The notes below the pieces were generated by a model. The model saw nothing but the letters and a program-made list of their open reading frames with translations. It was not told the origin of the DNA and made no database searches. From positions 1,240,001 to 1,304,000 of the forward strand of contig NZ_CP019510.1 of NCBI RefSeq assembly GCF_002002885.1: a stretch of 64,000 nt of DNA, given 5' to 3'. The DNA is from Janthinobacterium sp. LM6. GTDB taxonomy: Bacteria; Pseudomonadota; Gammaproteobacteria; Burkholderiales; Burkholderiaceae_D. Positions 19,085-28,436 of the stretch are shown in pieces; position 1 is the stretch's first letter; the number at the start of each line of letters is the position of its first letter. Made by a program: the position numbers and the translations under genes.

Positions 19085-20488
19085 GTGAAGCATAAAGTAA
19101 ACAATATCCACTTTGTCGGCATTGGCGGCAGCGGCATGAGCGGCATCGCCGAAGTGCTGGTCAACCTCGGCTACAAGGTGTCGGGCTCCGACCTGGGCAG
19201 CAATGCGGCGACGCAGCGCCTGGCGAGCCTGGGCGCGACCGTCATGCTGGGCCACGCGGCCGAGAACATCGGCGACGCCGATGCGGTGGTGACGTCGGGC
19301 GCCGTCCCGCAAGACAATCCGGAAGTGGCGGCCGCGCGCGCGCGCAAGATTCCGCTGGTGCCGCGCGCCGTGATGCTCGGTGAATTGATGCGCCTGAAGC
19401 GCGGTATCGCCATCGCCGGCACGCACGGCAAGACGACGACCACCAGCCTGGTCGCTTCCGTGCTGGCGCAGGGCGGTCTCGATCCGACTTTCGTCATCGG
19501 CGGCCGCCTGACCAGCGCCGGCGCGAACGCCAAGCTGGGCTCGGGCGACTACCTGGTAGCCGAAGCCGATGAATCGGATGCCTCGTTCCTGAACCTGACG
19601 CCGATGATCGAAGTGATCACGAATATCGACGCCGATCACATGGACACCTACGAGCACGATTTCGAAAAACTCAAGCAGGCCTTCGTGCAGTTCACGCACC
19701 GCTTGCCGTTCTATGGCCGCGCCATGCTGTGCATCGACGATCCGCACGTGCGCGCCATCATCCCGTCCGTCACCAAGCCCGTCACCACCTACGGTTTCGC
19801 GGAAGACGCGCAAGTGCGCGCCATCAACGCGCGCGCCGTGGGCCTGGAAATGCATTTCACCGTGCTGCAGGACGGCTATCCCGACCTCGACGTGGTGCTG
19901 AACCAGCCCGGCATGCACAATGTGCAGAATGCCTGCTCGGCGATCGCCATCGCGCGCGAAATCGGCATTGCCGACAGCGCCACACAGCAGGGCCTGGCCG
20001 AGTTTTCCGGCGTGGGCCGCCGCTTCACGCGCTATGGCGACGTGGCGCTGCCGAATGGCGGCAGCTTCGCGCTGGTCGACGATTTCGGCCACCATCCGGT
20101 GGAAACGGAAGTGACGCTGGCCGCCGCGCGCGCCGCCTATCCTGGCCGCCGCCTGGTGCTGGCGTTCCAGCCGCACCGCTACAGCCGCACGCGCGACCTG
20201 TTCGAGGATTTCGTCAAGGTATTGGGTGCGCCCGACGTGCTGCTCTTGTCCGAAGTGTATGCGGCGGGCGAGGCGCCTATCGTCGCCGCTGACGGCCGCG
20301 CACTGGCGCATGCGCTGCGCGCGCGCGGCAAGATCGAACCGATTTTCGTCGAGTCCATGACGGACATGGCCGACACCATCATGAGCGTGGCGCGCGACGG
20401 CGACGTCGTGCTGACCATGGGAGCCGGCTCGATCAGCGGCATCCCGCAACAACTGACAACGTATCAATCCAACACTGTAAAGGCCTGA
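19085..20488 (+). CDS. murC: UDP-MurNAc L-alanine ligase MurC
   Basis: I start at the GTG at 19085 ([20 protein letters not shown]), preceded by GAGG; the open frame extends 16 codons upstream into murG but those residues are unlike MurC. The 467-residue ligase adds L-Ala to UDP-MurNAc, the first committed stem-peptide step. Motifs: GIGGSGMSG for UDP binding (12-20), P-loop [11 protein letters not shown] (111-121), DFGHHPVE and [12 protein letters not shown] in the C-terminal half. Confidence 0.96.
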   Translation: MKHKVNNIHFVGIGGSGMSGIAEVLVNLGYKVSGSDLGSNAATQRLASLGATVMLGHAAENIGDADAVVTSGAVPQDNPEVAAARARKIPLVPRAVMLGELMRLKRGIAIAGTHGKTTTTSLVASVLAQGGLDPTFVIGGRLTSAGANAKLGSGDYLVAEADESDASFLNLTPMIEVITNIDADHMDTYEHDFEKLKQAFVQFTHRLPFYGRAMLCIDDPHVRAIIPSVTKPVTTYGFAEDAQVRAINARAVGLEMHFTVLQDGYPDLDVVLNQPGMHNVQNACSAIAIAREIGIADSATQQGLAEFSGVGRRFTRYGDVALPNGGSFALVDDFGHHPVETEVTLAAARAAYPGRRLVLAFQPHRYSRTRDLFEDFVKVLGAPDVLLLSEVYAAGEAPIVAADGRALAHALRARGKIEPIFVESMTDMADTIMSVARDGDVVLTMGAGSISGIPQQLTTYQSNTVKA

Positions 20489-20489
20489 T

Positions 20490-21458
20490 GTGAACCAAGC
20501 TTCAGCTATCGACGTAAAACAATTGGGCAAGGTCGGCGTCCTGTTCGGCGGCCGTTCGGCCGAGCGCGAAGTGTCGCTGATGTCCGGCGCGGGCGTGCTG
20601 GCCGCTTTGAAAAGCCATGGCGTGGATGCGCATGGCTTCGACACGGGCGAACGCAGCCTGGCCGAACTGGCCGCTGAAAAGTTTGACCGCGTCTTCATCG
20701 CGCTGCACGGCCGCTTCGGCGAAGACGGCAGCCTGCAGGGCGCGCTGGAACAGCTGGGCATCCCGTACACGGGCAGCGGCGTGATGGCTTGCTCGGTGGG
20801 CATGGACAAGGTCTATACCAAGATGGTCTGGCTGATGCACCAGCTGCCGACGCCAAAGTACGCGGTGCTGGACGACAGTTCCGATCTGGCCAAGGTCGCT
20901 GCGGAACTGGGCTTGCCGCTGATCGTCAAGCCGCCGCATGAAGGCTCGAGCATCGGTATCACGACGGTCAACGAAGCGTCCGCCTTCCAGGCCGCCTACG
21001 ACATCGCCGCCGGCCTCGATGATTCGGTGCTGGCCGAGGAATTCATCAAGGGCCGCGAGTTCACCGTCGCGATCCTGGGCAAGGGCGCCACGGCGCGCGC
21101 GTTGCCGCCGATCGAAATCGTCGCGCCGCAAGGCAATTACGATTACCAGAACAAGTACTTCACAGACGATACGCAGTATTTCTGCCCGCCGCAGCTGGAC
21201 CCGGCCATCATCGCCGAGATGGAACGCATCGCCCTGGCGGCGTACCGCGCCCTCGGCTGCGAAGGCTGGGGACGGGTCGATGTGCTGATGCGCGCGGTCG
21301 ACAGCAAGCTGTTTTTGCTGGAGGTGAATACCTCGCCCGGCATGACCGGGCACTCGCTCGTGCCGATGGCGGCGCGCGCGGAAGGCACCAGCTATGAAGA
21401 CCTGTGCCTGGAAATCGTTGCCGGCGCAAGCCTGAAAATGCACAAGGGACGGCGCTGA
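20490..21458 (+). CDS. ddlB: D-alanine-D-alanine ligase
   Basis: A 322-residue ATP-grasp enzyme joining two D-Ala residues for MurF. GTG start, one base after murC. N-terminal [18 protein letters not shown], central [31 protein letters not shown]-binding [13 protein letters not shown], and Mg-binding [20 protein letters not shown] near the end are all diagnostic. The phenylalanine-versus-tyrosine resistance positions were not analysed. Confidence 0.96.
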   Translation: MNQASAIDVKQLGKVGVLFGGRSAEREVSLMSGAGVLAALKSHGVDAHGFDTGERSLAELAAEKFDRVFIALHGRFGEDGSLQGALEQLGIPYTGSGVMACSVGMDKVYTKMVWLMHQLPTPKYAVLDDSSDLAKVAAELGLPLIVKPPHEGSSIGITTVNEASAFQAAYDIAAGLDDSVLAEEFIKGREFTVAILGKGATARALPPIEIVAPQGNYDYQNKYFTDDTQYFCPPQLDPAIIAEMERIALAAYRALGCEGWGRVDVLMRAVDSKLFLLEVNTSPGMTGHSLVPMAARAEGTSYEDLCLEIVAGASLKMHKGRR

Positions 21459-21459
21459 T

Positions 21460-22278
21460 ATGTGGCATGACGCTAAAAGCCTCAATACGACTGCCAACGG
21501 CCTGCTGGCCGCGGTGCTGGTCGTGTGCGTGGCCGCCGGCGTCTGGTGGGTGTCGCAGCGTCCCATGTTCGACCTGCGCACGATCAAGGTGGAAAGCGCG
21601 GACGACAAGGGCCTGCGCCACGTGAATTATCTGACCCTGCGCAGCGGCACACTGGGCCGCATCAAGGGCAATTTTTTCACGACCAACCTGGAAAGCGTGC
21701 GCGGCGTGTTCGAATCGGTGCCCTGGGTACGCCGCGCCAGCGTGCGGCGCGAGTGGCCGAACCAGCTGATCGTGGCGCTGGAAGAACACGAAGCGCTGGG
21801 CACCTGGGGCGAGGACGGACGCCTGCTGTCGGTAAAGGGCGACGTGTTTACGGCCAATGTGGCCGAGGCCGAGGATGACCATGAACTGCCCGCGTTTTCG
21901 GGACCGGATGGCAGCGAAAAGGAAGTGCTGGCCACCTACGTGCAGCTGGCAAAGTGGTTTGCGCCGCTGAAGATGGTGCCGGAAACCCTGTCGCTGTCGA
22001 GCCGCTATGCGTGGACCGTAAAACTGGATAACGGCATGAGCGTGGCGCTGGGACGCGAGCAGAATCATACGACCCTGAAGGCGCGGGTCGACCGGCTGGT
22101 GGGCATTTACCCTCAGCTGGCGAGCCGGCTGGAAAATATCGACACGATCGATATGCGTTACCAGAATGGCCTGGCGCTCAGTTCCGCCGGCCTGGTGATA
22201 CCGGCCGAAGGCAAGGATGGCAGGCCGGCAGCGGCAATCAAGAAGAAAAATGGCAGTCCGATTAAAAAACCGACTTAA
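21460..22278 (+). CDS. ftsQ: Cell division protein FtsQ
   Basis: The 272-residue bitopic protein has a short cytoplasmic segment, one membrane helix (about 14-34), a POTRA domain (FDLRTIKVESADDKGLRHVNYLTL) and the FtsQ/DivIB beta domain (WVRRASVRREWPNQLIVALEEHEALGTWGEDGRLLSVKGDVF). It scaffolds FtsB and FtsL in the divisome. The last 25 residues are Lys-rich and not conserved. One-base gap after ddlB. Confidence 0.95.
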   Translation: MWHDAKSLNTTANGLLAAVLVVCVAAGVWWVSQRPMFDLRTIKVESADDKGLRHVNYLTLRSGTLGRIKGNFFTTNLESVRGVFESVPWVRRASVRREWPNQLIVALEEHEALGTWGEDGRLLSVKGDVFTANVAEAEDDHELPAFSGPDGSEKEVLATYVQLAKWFAPLKMVPETLSLSSRYAWTVKLDNGMSVALGREQNHTTLKARVDRLVGIYPQLASRLENIDTIDMRYQNGLALSSAGLVIPAEGKDGRPAAAIKKKNGSPIKKPT

Positions 22279-22327
22279 CCGAATAATCAATTAATCAATT
22301 AATAGCCCAAAAAACTAGGCGAAAGAA

Positions 22328-23560
22328 ATGACAAAAGACGCGAAAAACCTGATCGTCGGCCTCGACATCGGCACCTCGAAAGTGGTGGCGGTGGTAGCCG
22401 AAGTGATGTCCGACGGGCGCCACGAAGTGATCGGGCTGGGCCAGCACGAATCGAAGGGCCTGAAAAAGGGCGTGGTGGTCAATATCGAGGCCACGGTGGA
22501 GTCCATCCAGCGCGCGCTGGAAGAGGCCGAGCTGATGGCCGACTGCAAGATCCGCAATGTGTATGCGGGCATTGCGGGCAGCCATATCCGCAGCTTCAAT
22601 TCCAGCGGCATGGTGGCCATCAAGGACAAGGAAGTGACGGCGACCGACGTGGCGCGCGTCATCGAGACGGCAAAAGCGGTTAACATTCCGACCGATCAGC
22701 AATTGCTGCACACGGTGCCGCAAGAGTTCATCGTCGACAGCCAGGAAGATGTGCGCGAGCCTATCGGCATGAGCGGCATCCGCCTGGAGGTGAAGGTGCA
22801 TATCGTCACCGGCGCCGTGTCGGCGGTGCAGAACATCGTCAAGTGCGTGCGCCGCTGCGGCCTGGAAGTGTCGGACCTGATCCTGCAGCCGATGGCGTCC
22901 GCCGATGCGGTGCTCACGCCCGACGAGAAGGAACTGGGCGTGGTGCTGATCGACATCGGCGGCGGCACGACCGATGTGGCGGTATTTTCCGATGGCGCGA
23001 TCCGCCATACGGCAGTCATTCCCATCGCCGGCGACCAGATCACCAACGACATCGCCATGGCCTTGCGTACCCCGACCGCGGAAGCGGAAGAAATCAAGAT
23101 CCGCTATGGCGTGGCCAAGCAGGTCCTGGCCGATCCCGGTGAATCGCTGGAAGTGCCTGGCCTGGGCGACCGCGGCCCACGCAACCTGTCGCGCCAGGCG
23201 CTGGCGGCAGTGATCGAGCCACGTGTCGAAGAGCTGTTCGCGATGGTGCACCAGGTGGTGCGCGAATCCGGTTACGAAGGCGTGCTGTCGTCGGGCATCG
23301 TGCTCACGGGCGGCACCTCCATCATGCCCGGCATGGTGGAAATGGCGGAAGACATTTTCCTGAAACCGGCGCGCCTGGGCACGCCCGAGTATCGGGGCCA
23401 GCTGGCCGACGTGGTGCGCAGCCCACGCTATGCCACGGTATTGGGCCTGCTGCTGGAAGCGAAGAAGCAATACCTGCGCGGTCACATCGTGACGCGTCAG
23501 GACGGCTCGGTGAAGGCAGTCTGGCAGCGCATGAAGGAATGGTTTTTAGGGAATTTTTAA
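22328..23560 (+). CDS. ftsA: Cell division protein FtsA
   Basis: The 410-residue actin-fold ATPase tethers FtsZ to the membrane. It has the phosphate-binding loops GLDIGTSKVVAVVAEV (near the N-terminus) and DIGGGTTDVAVF, an inserted 1C domain, and the C-terminal amphipathic targeting helix (AVWQRMKEWFLGNF). Unlike most dcw genes it is preceded by a 49-base gap, AT-rich with a tandem AATCAATT repeat, so a minor promoter or a translation control element may sit there. Confidence 0.97.
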   Translation: MTKDAKNLIVGLDIGTSKVVAVVAEVMSDGRHEVIGLGQHESKGLKKGVVVNIEATVESIQRALEEAELMADCKIRNVYAGIAGSHIRSFNSSGMVAIKDKEVTATDVARVIETAKAVNIPTDQQLLHTVPQEFIVDSQEDVREPIGMSGIRLEVKVHIVTGAVSAVQNIVKCVRRCGLEVSDLILQPMASADAVLTPDEKELGVVLIDIGGGTTDVAVFSDGAIRHTAVIPIAGDQITNDIAMALRTPTAEAEEIKIRYGVAKQVLADPGESLEVPGLGDRGPRNLSRQALAAVIEPRVEELFAMVHQVVRESGYEGVLSSGIVLTGGTSIMPGMVEMAEDIFLKPARLGTPEYRGQLADVVRSPRYATVLGLLLEAKKQYLRGHIVTRQDGSVKAVWQRMKEWFLGNF

Positions 23561-23714
23561 GGGCGTACTTCAGGCCCGGCAGCACAGGTTTTTTGGCAGC
23601 ATCGCAGGTACACACACATAACTTTATTTTATATTTAACCGCAGTTTTCAATCTCCAGTTCTCCTACCAATATGAGGCCTGGCGCTTGGAAACCGCATCT
23701 GATAGGAGCACATC

Positions 23715-24923
23715 ATGGAGTTCGATATGGTCGATAACACAGCTTTAGGTACCGTCATCAAGGTCGTCGGCGTCGGCGGTGCGGGTGGCAATGCAGTCCA
23801 ACACATGATCAACAAAGGCATGTCGGGTGTGGAGTTCATTGCCGCCAACACCGACGCACAGGCCCTGTCGACATCGAAGGCCCACAACATCATCCAGATC
23901 GGCGATACCGGTCTGGGCGCCGGCATGAAGCCTGCTGTCGGCCGCCAGCTGGCGGAAGAATCGCGCACGCGCATCGCCGATTCGCTGCGCGGCGCGCACA
24001 TGGTCTTCATCGCTGCCGGCATGGGCGGCGGCACGGGCACGGGCGCCGCTCCTATCGTGGCCGAAGTGGCCAAGGAACTGGGCGCGCTGACGGTGGCCGT
24101 GGTTTCCAAGCCATTCTCGTATGAAGGCCAGAAGTGCATGGACATCGCCGACGAAGGCCTGGAGCAGCTGTCCCTGCACGTCGATTCGCTGATCATCATC
24201 CTCAACGAAAAACTGGAAGAGATCTACGAAGACGAAAGCATGCTGGAATGGATGCAGCATGCCGATGATGTGCTCAACAACGCGGTGGCCGGCATTGCCG
24301 AGATCATCAACGTGCCAGGCCATATCAACGTTGACTTCAACGACGTGAAAACCATCATGGGCGAGCAGGGCAAGGCCATGATGGGTACGGCGACGGCTTC
24401 CGGCGTCGACCGCGCACGCATCGCCGCGGAACAGGCTGTCGCTTCGCCGCTGCTGGACGGTATCGACCTGTCCGGCGCGCGCGGCGTGCTGGTCAACGTC
24501 ACGGCCAGCCGTGGCTTGAAAGGTAAAGAGATCAAGGAAGTCATGGCCGCCGTGCGCGCGTTTGCCGCGCCGGACGCGTCGATCGCGCAAGGTATCGCCT
24601 ACGACGACGCCATGGGCGACGACATCCGCGTTACCGTGGTGGCCACCGGCCTGGGCCGTGCGAAGAAAAACATCCAGCTGGTACCGCAGCAAGTGCTGCG
24701 CACCGGTACCCACAACAGCCCGTTGACTCCATCGGCTGCCATGGGTAGCGCGCAAGCGGCGACGACGACAGTTGGCGTGGCTACGCCGGCTGCCGGTTTC
24801 GACGGCATGAAGGCGCCGGCAGTATGGCGCCGCGAATCGGCTTCCGAGCAAGTGCGCGCGATGGAAAAGAATGGCATGGAGACGTATGACATTCCCGCCT
24901 TCCTGCGCAAACAGGCCGACTAA
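23715..24923 (+). CDS. ftsZ: Cell division GTPase FtsZ
   Basis: The 402-residue tubulin homologue polymerises into the Z ring. The tubulin signature GGGTGTG is at 104-110, the GTP-binding VGVGGAGGNAV at 18-28, and the synergy loop NVDFNDVKTIM follows. The C-terminal peptide YDIPAFLRKQAD, used by FtsA and ZapD, ends the protein after a variable linker. The 154-base gap after ftsA ends in a good ribosome binding site (ATAGGAGCA) and contains AT-rich stretches able to hold an extra ftsZ promoter. Last gene of the cluster, followed by a strong terminator. Confidence 0.98.
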   Translation: MEFDMVDNTALGTVIKVVGVGGAGGNAVQHMINKGMSGVEFIAANTDAQALSTSKAHNIIQIGDTGLGAGMKPAVGRQLAEESRTRIADSLRGAHMVFIAAGMGGGTGTGAAPIVAEVAKELGALTVAVVSKPFSYEGQKCMDIADEGLEQLSLHVDSLIIILNEKLEEIYEDESMLEWMQHADDVLNNAVAGIAEIINVPGHINVDFNDVKTIMGEQGKAMMGTATASGVDRARIAAEQAVASPLLDGIDLSGARGVLVNVTASRGLKGKEIKEVMAAVRAFAAPDASIAQGIAYDDAMGDDIRVTVVATGLGRAKKNIQLVPQQVLRTGTHNSPLTPSAAMGSAQAATTTVGVATPAAGFDGMKAPAVWRRESASEQVRAMEKNGMETYDIPAFLRKQAD

Positions 24924-24947
24924 GGTGATGTGATGCATGCAACGATG

Positions 24948-24975
24948 ACGGCGGCCTGAGGGCCGCCGTTTTTTT
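24948..24975 (+). terminator. Terminator of the dcw cluster
   Basis: ACGGCGGCC-TGAG-GGCCGCCGT, a 9-bp GC-rich stem followed by eight T, 25 bases after the ftsZ stop. Confidence 0.9.
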
Positions 24976-25017
24976 GCCGGGTTTTTGACTTTTACCTTTG
25001 CCTTTCCTGCCACTTTC

Positions 25018-25047
25018 TGCACAAATACGGCAAGTCAGGCATACTAT
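25018..25047 (+). promoter_or_regulatory. Weak candidate promoter for the peroxiredoxin gene
   Basis: TGCACA (25018-25023), an 18-base spacer and TACTAT (25042-25047), each four of six to consensus. A promoter is needed here because the dcw terminator precedes it; this is the best pair I see. Confidence 0.3.
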
Positions 25048-25146
25048 CGCGCAGTGTCGGCAGCATGCCGGCAGAACCAGATCACGGGCGCTGTCCGCTC
25101 CATGGAACGGGCGGCGCCTTCAACCGACAGTACACAAGGAGTCAAT

Positions 25147-25653
25147 ATGACCATCAAGATCGGCGACACCCTGCCAGAAGGCACCCTGGCCGAATTCATC
25201 GAAAGCGAAACCGAAGGCTGCGCACTGGGCCCGAACACATTCAACGTGCAAGACTTGGTCAAGGGCAAGAAGATCGCCATCTTCGGCCTGCCAGGCGCCT
25301 ACACCCCGACCTGTTCCGCACAGCATGTGCCGGGCTACGTCAAGCACGCTGCCGACCTGAAAGCCAAAGGCGTCGATGAAATCTGGTGCATCTCCGTCAA
25401 CGACGCGTTCGTGATGGGCGCCTGGGGCCGCGACCAGAAAGCTACCGGCATCGTGCGCATGATGGCTGACGGCAACGCCGCCTACAGCAAGGCCCTGGGC
25501 CTGGACGCCGATTTTTTCAAGCACGGCATGGGCACGCGCTCGCAGCGCTACTCGCTGCTGGTCGACAATGGCGTCGTGACGCAATTGAACATCGAGCAAG
25601 GCGGCAAGTTTGAAGTGTCGAATGCGGAAACCTTGCTGGGCCAACTGGCTTAA
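25147..25653 (+). CDS. Peroxiredoxin (Prx5 / AhpC-TSA type)
   Basis: The 168-residue product reduces peroxides through the peroxidatic Cys56 in PGAYTPTCSAQHVPGY, the Prx5-subfamily active-site pattern. No second conserved resolving Cys at the typical Prx5 site is obvious, so recycling could depend on glutaredoxin or thioredoxin. The ATG at 25147 has AAGGAG 7 bases ahead; the longer frame upstream overlaps the promoter region. Single-gene unit bounded by terminators, placed between ftsZ and lpxC. Confidence 0.93.
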   Translation: MTIKIGDTLPEGTLAEFIESETEGCALGPNTFNVQDLVKGKKIAIFGLPGAYTPTCSAQHVPGYVKHAADLKAKGVDEIWCISVNDAFVMGAWGRDQKATGIVRMMADGNAAYSKALGLDADFFKHGMGTRSQRYSLLVDNGVVTQLNIEQGGKFEVSNAETLLGQLA

Positions 25654-25670
25654 GCGTTTCTTGTTCGCAT

Positions 25671-25701
25671 AAAAAAACGGCGCCATCGGCGCCGTTTTTT
25701 T
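25671..25701. terminator. Bidirectional terminator
   Basis: AAAAAAACGGCGCC-ATC-GGCGCCGTTTTTTT, a symmetrical stem that ends both the peroxiredoxin gene and, on the minus strand, the methyltransferase gene, whose stop codon (25700-25702) lies at its edge. Confidence 0.9.
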
Positions 25702-26467
25702 ATTGTACCGACGGCTTGGTCGCCTCGAACATGGCCGCATCGATGCTGAACGAATAGTCGTCCTGCAGCGCAAAATATCTGCGCGCTTCCTCGGGCGCGC
25801 CATCGAACAGGTTGCGGATGGCCGCCACTCTTTCGCCTGGCGTGCGCATGCGCGCCACCCACTCGTCGAACTGCATCGTCAGTTTCCACACGCTGCGCAA
25901 GCTGTGCGTAAAGCCCGCATTGTTGAACTTGGCGCCCCATTCGCAGCTGCGGTAGTCGCGTACGTGCGACGCGTCGCGCAGCATTTCCACCGCCTGCAAG
26001 GTGCTGTCGTACAGGGCCGTCTTGGGCGCGACGATATCAACGACTAATAAGGTGCCGTTCGGGCGCAGCACGCGCCACGCTTCGGCCAGGGCTCCCGCCA
26101 CATCGTTCCAGTGGTGCGCGGAAAAGCGCGTGACGACCATGTCGAAGCTGGCGTCGGCAAACGGAAGCCTGGCCACGTCGCCCTGTTGCGTGCTGATATT
26201 GTGCAAGCCGCGCTGCGCCCTGGCGCAATCGACCACGTCGAGCATGGGTTGCGCCAGGTCGTAGGCGACCACCGATTGCGCCACGGGGGCGACGGCGAAG
26301 CTGGCGTGGCCGGCACCGCAGCCCAGGTCCAGGACGACGGGCTTGCCATGGCGGCGTGCGCATTCCTGCATCAGCACCAGGTCGGCGCCTTGCGCGTGTA
26401 TCGCGCTGCTCAGGTAGGCATTCGCCGTCTTGCCAAACTGTTCGGTAACGACATCGTGCTGCTGCAT
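25700..26467 (-). CDS. Class I SAM-dependent methyltransferase (UbiE/SmtA type)
   Basis: I start at the ATG ending at 26467 (MQQHDVVTEQFGKTANAYLSS), which has AGGAGA just upstream. The 255-residue protein carries the SAM-binding motif VVLDLGCGAGHAS (44-56), then YDLAQPMLDVV, a DVARLPFADASFDMVVTRFSAHHW motif II/III region and VLRPNGTLLVVDIVAP. It belongs to the Methyltransf_11 group; the substrate is unknown. It is divergent from an MmyB-type regulator, and an operator-like palindrome sits in its promoter, so the regulator probably controls it. Confidence 0.88.
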   Translation of the reverse strand: MQQHDVVTEQFGKTANAYLSSAIHAQGADLVLMQECARRHGKPVVLDLGCGAGHASFAVAPVAQSVVAYDLAQPMLDVVDCARAQRGLHNISTQQGDVARLPFADASFDMVVTRFSAHHWNDVAGALAEAWRVLRPNGTLLVVDIVAPKTALYDSTLQAVEMLRDASHVRDYRSCEWGAKFNNAGFTHSLRSVWKLTMQFDEWVARMRTPGERVAAIRNLFDGAPEEARRYFALQDDYSFSIDAAMFEATKPSVQ

Positions 26468-26498
26468 GGTTTTCTCCTGTTGATGGCTGAGTTCCTGC

Positions 26499-26527
26499 AG
26501 AATAGGGATAAAATTATCCTGTAACAA
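26499..26527 (-). promoter_or_regulatory. Methyltransferase promoter with a palindrome in the spacer
   Basis: On the minus strand: TTGTTA (26527-26522), 17 bases, TATTCT (26504-26499). The dyad GGATAA-AA-TTATCC (26506-26519) lies wholly between the two boxes, the classic place for a repressor site. The divergent regulator gene begins 45 bases away. Confidence 0.5.
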
Positions 26528-26571
26528 GACCATAACTTATACTGGTATATCTACTACCATGCATCCTCGTC

Positions 26572-27345
26572 ATGTCGAACAAACTTGCTGAATTCATCCG
26601 CGCCCGGCGCGAAGCCGTCACCCCCGCCATGGCCGGCTTGCCCGGCGGCGGACGGCGGCGCACGCCCGGTTTGCGGCGCGAAGAGCTGGCACAGCTGTGC
26701 GATGTCAGCCCCACCTGGCTGACGTGGCTGGAGCAGGGGCGGCCCGTGTCGGCATCGGCCAAGATGCTGGCCCGCCTGGCGCAGGTGCTGCAGCTGAGCG
26801 CGGCCGAGCGCGCCTACCTGTTCGAGGTGGCCGACAAGCATGACCCCAGCCATGGCACGGGCGAGGGCGGGGGACCCGCCGCCGCCGAGTTGGCAGCCAT
26901 CGTCACCGCCATCGACGCGCCCGCGTACATCCTCGACCGCGCATGGAATGCCGTGGCGTGGAACGGGGCGGCGTCCACGCTGTTTACGGGCTGGCTGCAC
27001 GGCGACGGGGACGCGCCGAACCAGTTGCGCTTCATGTTCCTGGAACCTGGTGCGCGCGACCTGGTCATCGGCTGGCCCGAGCGGGCGCAGCGCCTAGTGG
27101 CGGAGTTCCGCGCCGATATCGGCCGTCAGGCGGATCAGGCGCCGCTGGCCGGCCTGATCGCCGCACTGGCCGATGCCAGCCTTGAATTTCGCCAGTGGTG
27201 GGGCGCGCAGCAGGTGCTGGGCCGCGATGGCGGCTTGCGCCAGTTCCGGCATGCGCAACAGGGCCTGCTTGCGTTCAATCAAGTGACCCTGCACCTGGCG
27301 CGCCAGCACGACTTGAAACTGGTGATGCTGTTGCCTGTGTCATAA
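26572..27345 (+). CDS. Helix-turn-helix regulator with MmyB-like ligand domain
   Basis: The 257-residue product has an N-terminal XRE-type helix-turn-helix (GLRREELAQLCDVSPTWLTWLEQGRPVSASAKMLARLAQVL, roughly 30-75) and a C-terminal MmyB-like PAS-fold domain (IDAPAYILDRAWNAVAWNGAASTLFTGWL). MmyB/PF17765 regulators, first described in the methylenomycin cluster, commonly control a divergent oxidoreductase or modifying enzyme and may bind a fatty-acid-like ligand. Here the divergent neighbour is the methyltransferase. Start context lacks a strong ribosome binding site, suggesting low expression. Confidence 0.9.
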   Translation: MSNKLAEFIRARREAVTPAMAGLPGGGRRRTPGLRREELAQLCDVSPTWLTWLEQGRPVSASAKMLARLAQVLQLSAAERAYLFEVADKHDPSHGTGEGGGPAAAELAAIVTAIDAPAYILDRAWNAVAWNGAASTLFTGWLHGDGDAPNQLRFMFLEPGARDLVIGWPERAQRLVAEFRADIGRQADQAPLAGLIAALADASLEFRQWWGAQQVLGRDGGLRQFRHAQQGLLAFNQVTLHLARQHDLKLVMLLPVS

Positions 27346-27365
27346 GGTAAAACGGCCGCGCTTGT

Positions 27366-27371
27366 TATAAT
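27366..27371 (+). promoter_or_regulatory. -10 box upstream of the EamA gene
   Basis: A perfect TATAAT at 27366-27371 in the gap between the regulator and the transporter gene, about 60 bases before the ATG. No good -35 at 16-18 bases. Confidence 0.3.
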
Positions 27372-27430
27372 CGGGCTGACCGCCTGGCACTGCCTTTTCA
27401 TACCATGCTGTCCTGGCTCCGGCCGTCGCC

Positions 27431-28348
27431 ATGATGACGGTCCCGCTCTTTCGCCAGGAGTCTGTCCTGTTACCCCGCAATCAAAACCTGCGCAGCATCT
27501 ATGTGATGCTGGTCGCCGTCGCCATGTTTTCTCTGATGGACACAGCCATGAAGCTGCTGTCCGCCCATTATCCACCGATGCAGGTGACGGCCTTGCGCGC
27601 CCTGTCGTCCTTGCCGCTCGTCTGCCTGTACCTGCTGTACCGCGGCGCCTTCAAGAACGTGCTGAAGGTGCGCTGGCCGCTGCACCTGTTGCGCGGCGTC
27701 CTGGGCGTGCTGATGATCACCCTGTTCGCCTACGGCCTGAAGCGGATGTCGCTGGCCGAGACGTATGCGCTGTTTTTCGTCGCCCCCTTGCTGATCACGG
27801 TCCTGTCGGTTTTTATCCTGAAGGAAAAAGTGGACTTTGCGCGCTGGTGCGCCATCGCCGTGGGCTTGCTGGGCGTGCTGGTGGCGCTGCGGCCCGGCGG
27901 TTCGGGATTCTTTTCGGTGGCCGGGCTGGCCGTGCTGGGCTCGGCCGCCTGTTACGCCATTTCCGCCGTCACGGGCCGCATCCTCAGCCGCACGGACGCC
28001 AGCGAAAGCATGGTCTTCTGGCTGATGGTGATGATGGCCCTGGGCGGCGTGGCCCTGTCGGCGCACGAGTGGGTGGGCATCCGCCGCGAAGACTGGTGGC
28101 TGCTGGCGGGCTTGTCGCTGAGTGGCTTCCTGGGACAGCTGGCGATCACGGAGGCGTTTCGCCATGGCAAGGCGTCCAGCGTGGCGCCGTTCGAATACTC
28201 GGCCCTGGCCTGGGGCATGGCGCTGGACTGGATGCTGTGGCGCGCCTTGCCCGACGAATACACCCTGATCGGCGCGGCCATCATCATCGGCAGCGGCATT
28301 TACCTGGTGCGGCGCGAAGCCGTGCATGCGGAAAGCGAGCATCCGTAA
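27431..28348 (+). CDS. EamA/DMT family transporter
   Basis: A 305-residue inner-membrane protein with ten predicted helices in two five-helix EamA repeats, the drug/metabolite transporter layout. The repeat starts read NLRSIYVMLVAVAMFSLMDTAMKLL and GLAVLGSAACYAISAVTGRIL. Such proteins export amino acids, nucleosides or other small metabolites; the substrate is not predictable. The ATG at 27431 has no clear ribosome binding site, and an AGGAG occurs inside the first codons, so the true start could be slightly further in. It lies directly before lpxC. Confidence 0.85.
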   Translation: MMTVPLFRQESVLLPRNQNLRSIYVMLVAVAMFSLMDTAMKLLSAHYPPMQVTALRALSSLPLVCLYLLYRGAFKNVLKVRWPLHLLRGVLGVLMITLFAYGLKRMSLAETYALFFVAPLLITVLSVFILKEKVDFARWCAIAVGLLGVLVALRPGGSGFFSVAGLAVLGSAACYAISAVTGRILSRTDASESMVFWLMVMMALGGVALSAHEWVGIRREDWWLLAGLSLSGFLGQLAITEAFRHGKASSVAPFEYSALAWGMALDWMLWRALPDEYTLIGAAIIIGSGIYLVRREAVHAESEHP

Positions 28349-28424
28349 TGCATGGCCGTAATGCATGGTTGTGGTATTTCTGGCGTGGGCCATGCCGCGC
28401 CGCAACGAAAATCCGGCAAATAGA

Positions 28425-28430
28425 TATAAT
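28425..28430 (+). promoter_or_regulatory. lpxC -10 box, transcript possibly leaderless
   Basis: TATAAT at 28425-28430 is followed six bases later by the lpxC ATG (28437), so initiation at the normal distance would fall on or next to the start codon. No ribosome binding site is visible before the ATG. The -35 region is poor (GCAACG). Confidence 0.35.
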
Positions 28431-28436
28431 CGACAG

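Noticed and set aside
22279-22327. AATCAATT tandem repeat before ftsA as an operator
   Set aside because: Only two imperfectly bounded copies in an AT-rich 49-base gap; too short to support more than a note in the ftsA entry.
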